A stretch of 64,000 nucleotides of DNA from Halobacteria archaeon AArc-dxtr1 (lineage in GTDB: Archaea; Halobacteriota; Halobacteria; Halobacteriales; Natrialbaceae), in contig JAOPJY010000001.1 of NCBI GenBank assembly GCA_025517425.1, forward strand, positions 1,474,217 through 1,538,216. Reading direction: 5' to 3'. The notes beneath the pieces were generated by a model. The model was not told the DNA's origin, did no database searches, and saw nothing but the letters and a program-made list of their open reading frames with translations. Shown one piece after another: positions 61,656-64,000 of this stretch. The stretch's first letter is position 1, and every line of letters starts with the position of its first letter. The translations under genes and the position numbers were made by a program.

Positions 61656-62489
61656 TCAGAGATCGGCCGACCGGAACCGGTGGTAGCCAAGGCCGACGGA
61701 GACGACGATCCAGCCGAGCAAGATTCCGAGCGCGAAGCCGGGCCGCTCGTAGAACGCGGGCTCCGCAGGCGGCTGGACGAGCGTCCCTGGACTGACGTCT
61801 TCGAAGAGCCCGGAAACCAGGTGCGTGTAGGCGGCCACAGGGTTGAGCGCCTCGACGAAGGTGACCCACTCCGGCGACGCGTCGGGCATCGAGAAGCCGT
61901 GGCGAGCGTACAACAGCGCCTGGGGAACCGCCGTCCAGAGCTGGAAGTAAAAGAGCAAGAACAGCCCCATCGCGCCCGCAGTCGCTCGGGTCGTCGTCCG
62001 AGAGATCGCAGAGAGTCCGATCGAGAGGGCGGTAAACGTCACGCCGAGCAGCGAGAGCAAGAGGAGTGCGCCGACGAACCCGACGGGGTCGAGGGGAACA
62101 CCCTGAACCAGCGCGACGGGGACGGCTGCGAGAAAGGCCGCAAACAGGGCGCCACAGATGACGATGCTGCGGCCGAGGAAGGTCCCGAAGACGACGGTTC
62201 CGCGGGAGACGGGCAGCCCAAGAACGACTTTGAGCGCCCCACTGGCCCGTCGTTCGACGACCGCTGGCGCGAAGAAGCCGAGCGTAAGCAGGACGGTGAA
62301 CATGGTAAACAGCGGGAGCAAGGGTTCTGCGACGGTCGCCTCGTCGCTACCCGCCGACCGGCCTGCAGTGTAGGTCATAAACAAGCTCAACAGCACGTAG
62401 AGCCCGACGAAGATCTGTAACTGACGCTCGCGTCGCGTGTCGCGGATATCCTCGCGGACGAACAGCGAGAGTGCAGCGAGGCGGCTCAC
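61656..62489 (-). CDS. ABC-2-type exporter permease
   Basis: A 277-residue protein with six predicted membrane spans: LYVLLSLFMTYTAG, LFTMFTVLLTLGFFAP, GTFLGRSIVICGALFAAFL, LLLLSLLGVTFTALSIG, ATAGAMGLFLLFYFQLW and the last near residue 262. It starts at ATG 62489, overlapping the ATPase gene stop by 4 nt (ATGA), so it is translationally coupled to it. The substrate is unknown. Confidence 0.92.
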   Translation of the reverse strand: MSRLAALSLFVREDIRDTRRERQLQIFVGLYVLLSLFMTYTAGRSAGSDEATVAEPLLPLFTMFTVLLTLGFFAPAVVERRASGALKVVLGLPVSRGTVVFGTFLGRSIVICGALFAAFLAAVPVALVQGVPLDPVGFVGALLLLSLLGVTFTALSIGLSAISRTTTRATAGAMGLFLLFYFQLWTAVPQALLYARHGFSMPDASPEWVTFVEALNPVAAYTHLVSGLFEDVSPGTLVQPPAEPAFYERPGFALGILLGWIVVSVGLGYHRFRSADL

Positions 62490-63430
62490 TGGGCGACACC
62501 TCGCGTGTACCGCTCGAAGAGGTCGTCGAGGGAGGTCTCCCCAGTCTCGACGTTCGTCACCGTCGCCGGCGAGTCGTGGACAGCGGCGATGGCGGGTGCT
62601 TTCGCGGCATCGTTGCAGGTGACGACGACGGTCGTTCCCTCGGCCGTAACGCCGGCGACGCCCTCGATGGTGCGGATTCGGTCGAGAGTGGGTTCGGGAA
62701 GCGCCGCGTCACCCGAAAGTTCGATCTCGAGCGTCGCGGAACCGCCGGCCGAGTCGCGAAGGGCGTCGATCGTGTCGACGGCGACAAGCGTTCCGCCGTC
62801 CAAAATGCCGACGCGGTCGCAGACAGCCTCGACTTGCTCCATGATGTGACTCGAGAAGAACACCGTTGCACCGCGCTCGTTCTCCTCGCGGACGATCTCG
62901 CGCATCCGGCGGGCGCCGTTCGGGTCGAGTCCAGTCGAGGGCTCGTCGAGCACGAGGAGATCGGGCTCGCCGACGAGCGCGACTGCGAGCATGAGCCGCT
63001 GGGCCATCCCCTTCGAGTACTGCGCGACGGGGTAGGCGTCGGGCCCGCGCATGCCGACGCGCTCGATGAGCTCGTCGGGGTCGTCGTCGGCCCCTTTCGC
63101 TTCGATCGCGAACTCGACGTGCTCGCGGCCAGTTCGCTCCCCGATCGGACCGAAGCCGTCGGGGAGGACGCCGACCCGACTTCTGGCCGCGACGCCCTCG
63201 CCGGGAACGTCGTAGCCGAGCAGTTCGATCGAGCCGTCGGTCGGCTGCGTGTAGCCGAGCAGGATGTCAATCGTGGTCGACTTCCCGGCGCCGTTGGGAC
63301 CCAGAAAGCCGAAAACCTCGCCCTCGCGAACGGAGAGGTCGACGTCGCGCAGAGCGGTGACCGAGCGGTTTCCCAAGAGCCCGTAGCTGACGTAGCGCTT
63401 GGTGACGCCGCGGAGTTCGATGGCGGCCAT
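62486..63430 (-). CDS. ABC transporter ATP-binding protein
   Basis: A 314-residue ATPase with Walker A GPNGAGKST (44-52), signature YSKGMAQRL and Walker B LLVLDEPSTGLDP. A C-terminal extension of ~90 residues follows SSHIMEQVEAVCDRVGIL, typical of exporter ATPases of the CcmA/NatA type. It powers the neighbouring permease. On the minus strand a GAATTACAACC element upstream gives a plausible promoter. Confidence 0.95.
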   Translation of the reverse strand: MAAIELRGVTKRYVSYGLLGNRSVTALRDVDLSVREGEVFGFLGPNGAGKSTTIDILLGYTQPTDGSIELLGYDVPGEGVAARSRVGVLPDGFGPIGERTGREHVEFAIEAKGADDDPDELIERVGMRGPDAYPVAQYSKGMAQRLMLAVALVGEPDLLVLDEPSTGLDPNGARRMREIVREENERGATVFFSSHIMEQVEAVCDRVGILDGGTLVAVDTIDALRDSAGGSATLEIELSGDAALPEPTLDRIRTIEGVAGVTAEGTTVVVTCNDAAKAPAIAAVHDSPATVTNVETGETSLDDLFERYTRGVAQ

Positions 63431-63542
63431 ACTCGGAGGAGTGCAGGTAGGGGTTGTAATTCTTGTGGATCGAATTACACGTCTCCGGCGGTAGCGAGCG
63501 TCGCATGGACGGCAGGTTCACTTTCACCGCGGTACATCAACG

Positions 63543-63548
63543 CTTATT
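63543..63548 (+). promoter_or_regulatory. TATA-like element of hef
   Basis: CTTATT lies about 27 nt before the ATG at 63573, consistent with a leaderless transcript. It is a weak consensus match. Confidence 0.4.
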
Positions 63549-63572
63549 CGCGGCGGCGGCGAACGAGTGACA

Positions 63573-64000
63573 ATGGCAGCGACGGACGAGCACCAGCCCG
63601 CGATCGAGCATCCGCTTTTACAGCCGGACTTCTTGGAGCGCCGGCTCTACCAGTTGAAACTCGCCGGAACAGCGGCAAACGACCATACGCTCGTCTGTCT
63701 CCCGACAGGCCTCGGGAAGACGACCGTGAGCCTGCTCGTGACGGCACGGCGGGTAGACGAGGTCGGCGGGAAGTCGATGATGCTCGCACCGACCAAACCG
63801 CTCGTCCAGCAACACGCCGACTTCTACCGCGAGGCGCTACAGATTCCCGACGACGAGATCGTCGTCTTCACGGGCGACGTCAGCCCGGACGACCGCGCCG
63901 CCCTCTGGGAAGAGGCGACGGTCGTAATGGCGACCCCGCAGGTGATCGAGAACGACCTCGTCGGGAGCCGCATCTCGCTTGCGGACGTCACCCACCTGAC
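63573..64000 (+). CDS. hef: Hef-type helicase/nuclease (5' part only)
   Basis: The first 142 full codons of a superfamily 2 helicase cut off by the right edge. LVCLPTGLGKTTVSLLV is Walker A, preceded by RRLYQLKLAGTA, the Q-like motif, and followed by MMLAPTKPLVQQHADFYR (motif Ia) and VVFTGDVSPDDRA; VVMATPQVIENDL is motif Ic. Archaeal Hef adds an XPF-type nuclease domain downstream, not visible here. It acts on stalled replication forks. The gene is divergent from the ABC exporter. Confidence 0.88.
   Translation, partial: MAATDEHQPAIEHPLLQPDFLERRLYQLKLAGTAANDHTLVCLPTGLGKTTVSLLVTARRVDEVGGKSMMLAPTKPLVQQHADFYREALQIPDDEIVVFTGDVSPDDRAALWEEATVVMATPQVIENDLVGSRISLADVTHL

Overview
The window is a stretch of haloarchaeal chromosome (class Halobacteria). 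The evidence is GC-rich DNA, strongly acidic proteins, many TATA-like boxes 26-30 nt upstream of start codons with no ribosome binding site (leaderless transcripts), archaeal hallmark genes (DNA polymerase D large subunit, NMD3, Taw2, the Hef helicase, HtpX with PspAB), and a set of short proteins known only from haloarchaea. A Natrialbaceae-like member is plausible, but nothing here fixes the genus. There is no rRNA, CRISPR array, intact insertion sequence or prophage.

Layout. 1-5.7 kb: a PQQ-type beta-propeller protein (cut by the left edge), PspAB-HtpX membrane quality control, then NMD3 overlapping the wyosine enzyme Taw2. 5.7-12.1 kb: an XPD-like Fe-S helicase, an odd tRNA-like RNA gene, and small haloarchaeal proteins (zinc-ribbon, HalOD1, PHP phosphoesterase, ferredoxin). 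12.2-16.9 kb: hemB, an ammonium transporter fused to its own PII regulator, and hemL. 17.0-39.2 kb: a catabolic and transport region for N-heterocycles and nucleobases. It holds an IclR regulator, a hydantoinase-like amidohydrolase, a complete three-subunit molybdenum hydroxylase plus a CoxG-like protein, a cyclase-family hydrolase, two cytosine-deaminase-type amidohydrolases, an NCS1 permease, two NCS2 permeases, an MFS carrier, a CocE-type hydrolase and a CaiB-type CoA transferase. 39.4-45.0 kb: a membrane protein, truncated haemoglobin, the overlapping hemC-cobA-hemD operon and a DHH/RecJ-like nuclease. 45.0-49.0 kb: a patch with two gene-poor spacers carrying hairpins that resemble ends of IS200/IS605-type elements, interspersed with NifU, PanE-like and small proteins. 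48.5-51.7 kb: a CobW-type metal GTPase operon and a flavoprotein. 52.1-63.4 kb: PolD2, PPC protein, CBS protein, glycyl-tRNA synthetase, a lipoprotein, dolichol kinase-like protein, flavin reductase and an ABC exporter pair. The first 143 codons of hef run off the right edge.

How the genes work together. hemL, hemB, hemC and hemD build uroporphyrinogen III from glutamate semialdehyde, and cobA sends it to precorrin-2, the entry to siroheme and cobalamin and, in archaea, to haem. The 17-30 kb genes look like uptake (NCS1/NCS2), deamination (CodA), hydroxylation (molybdenum enzyme) and ring opening (hydantoinase-like and cyclase-family hydrolases) of a nitrogen heterocycle under IclR control. 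The released ammonia would be relevant to the Amt-PII fusion nearby. The substrate is not established by sequence.

Most worth a second look: the tRNA-like gene with a promoter but no usable anticodon loop (7727-7814), the Amt-PII fusion with a repeated linker, the Mo-hydroxylase/amidohydrolase pathway, the IclR inverted-repeat operator, and a palindrome over the predicted start site of the CobW operon.
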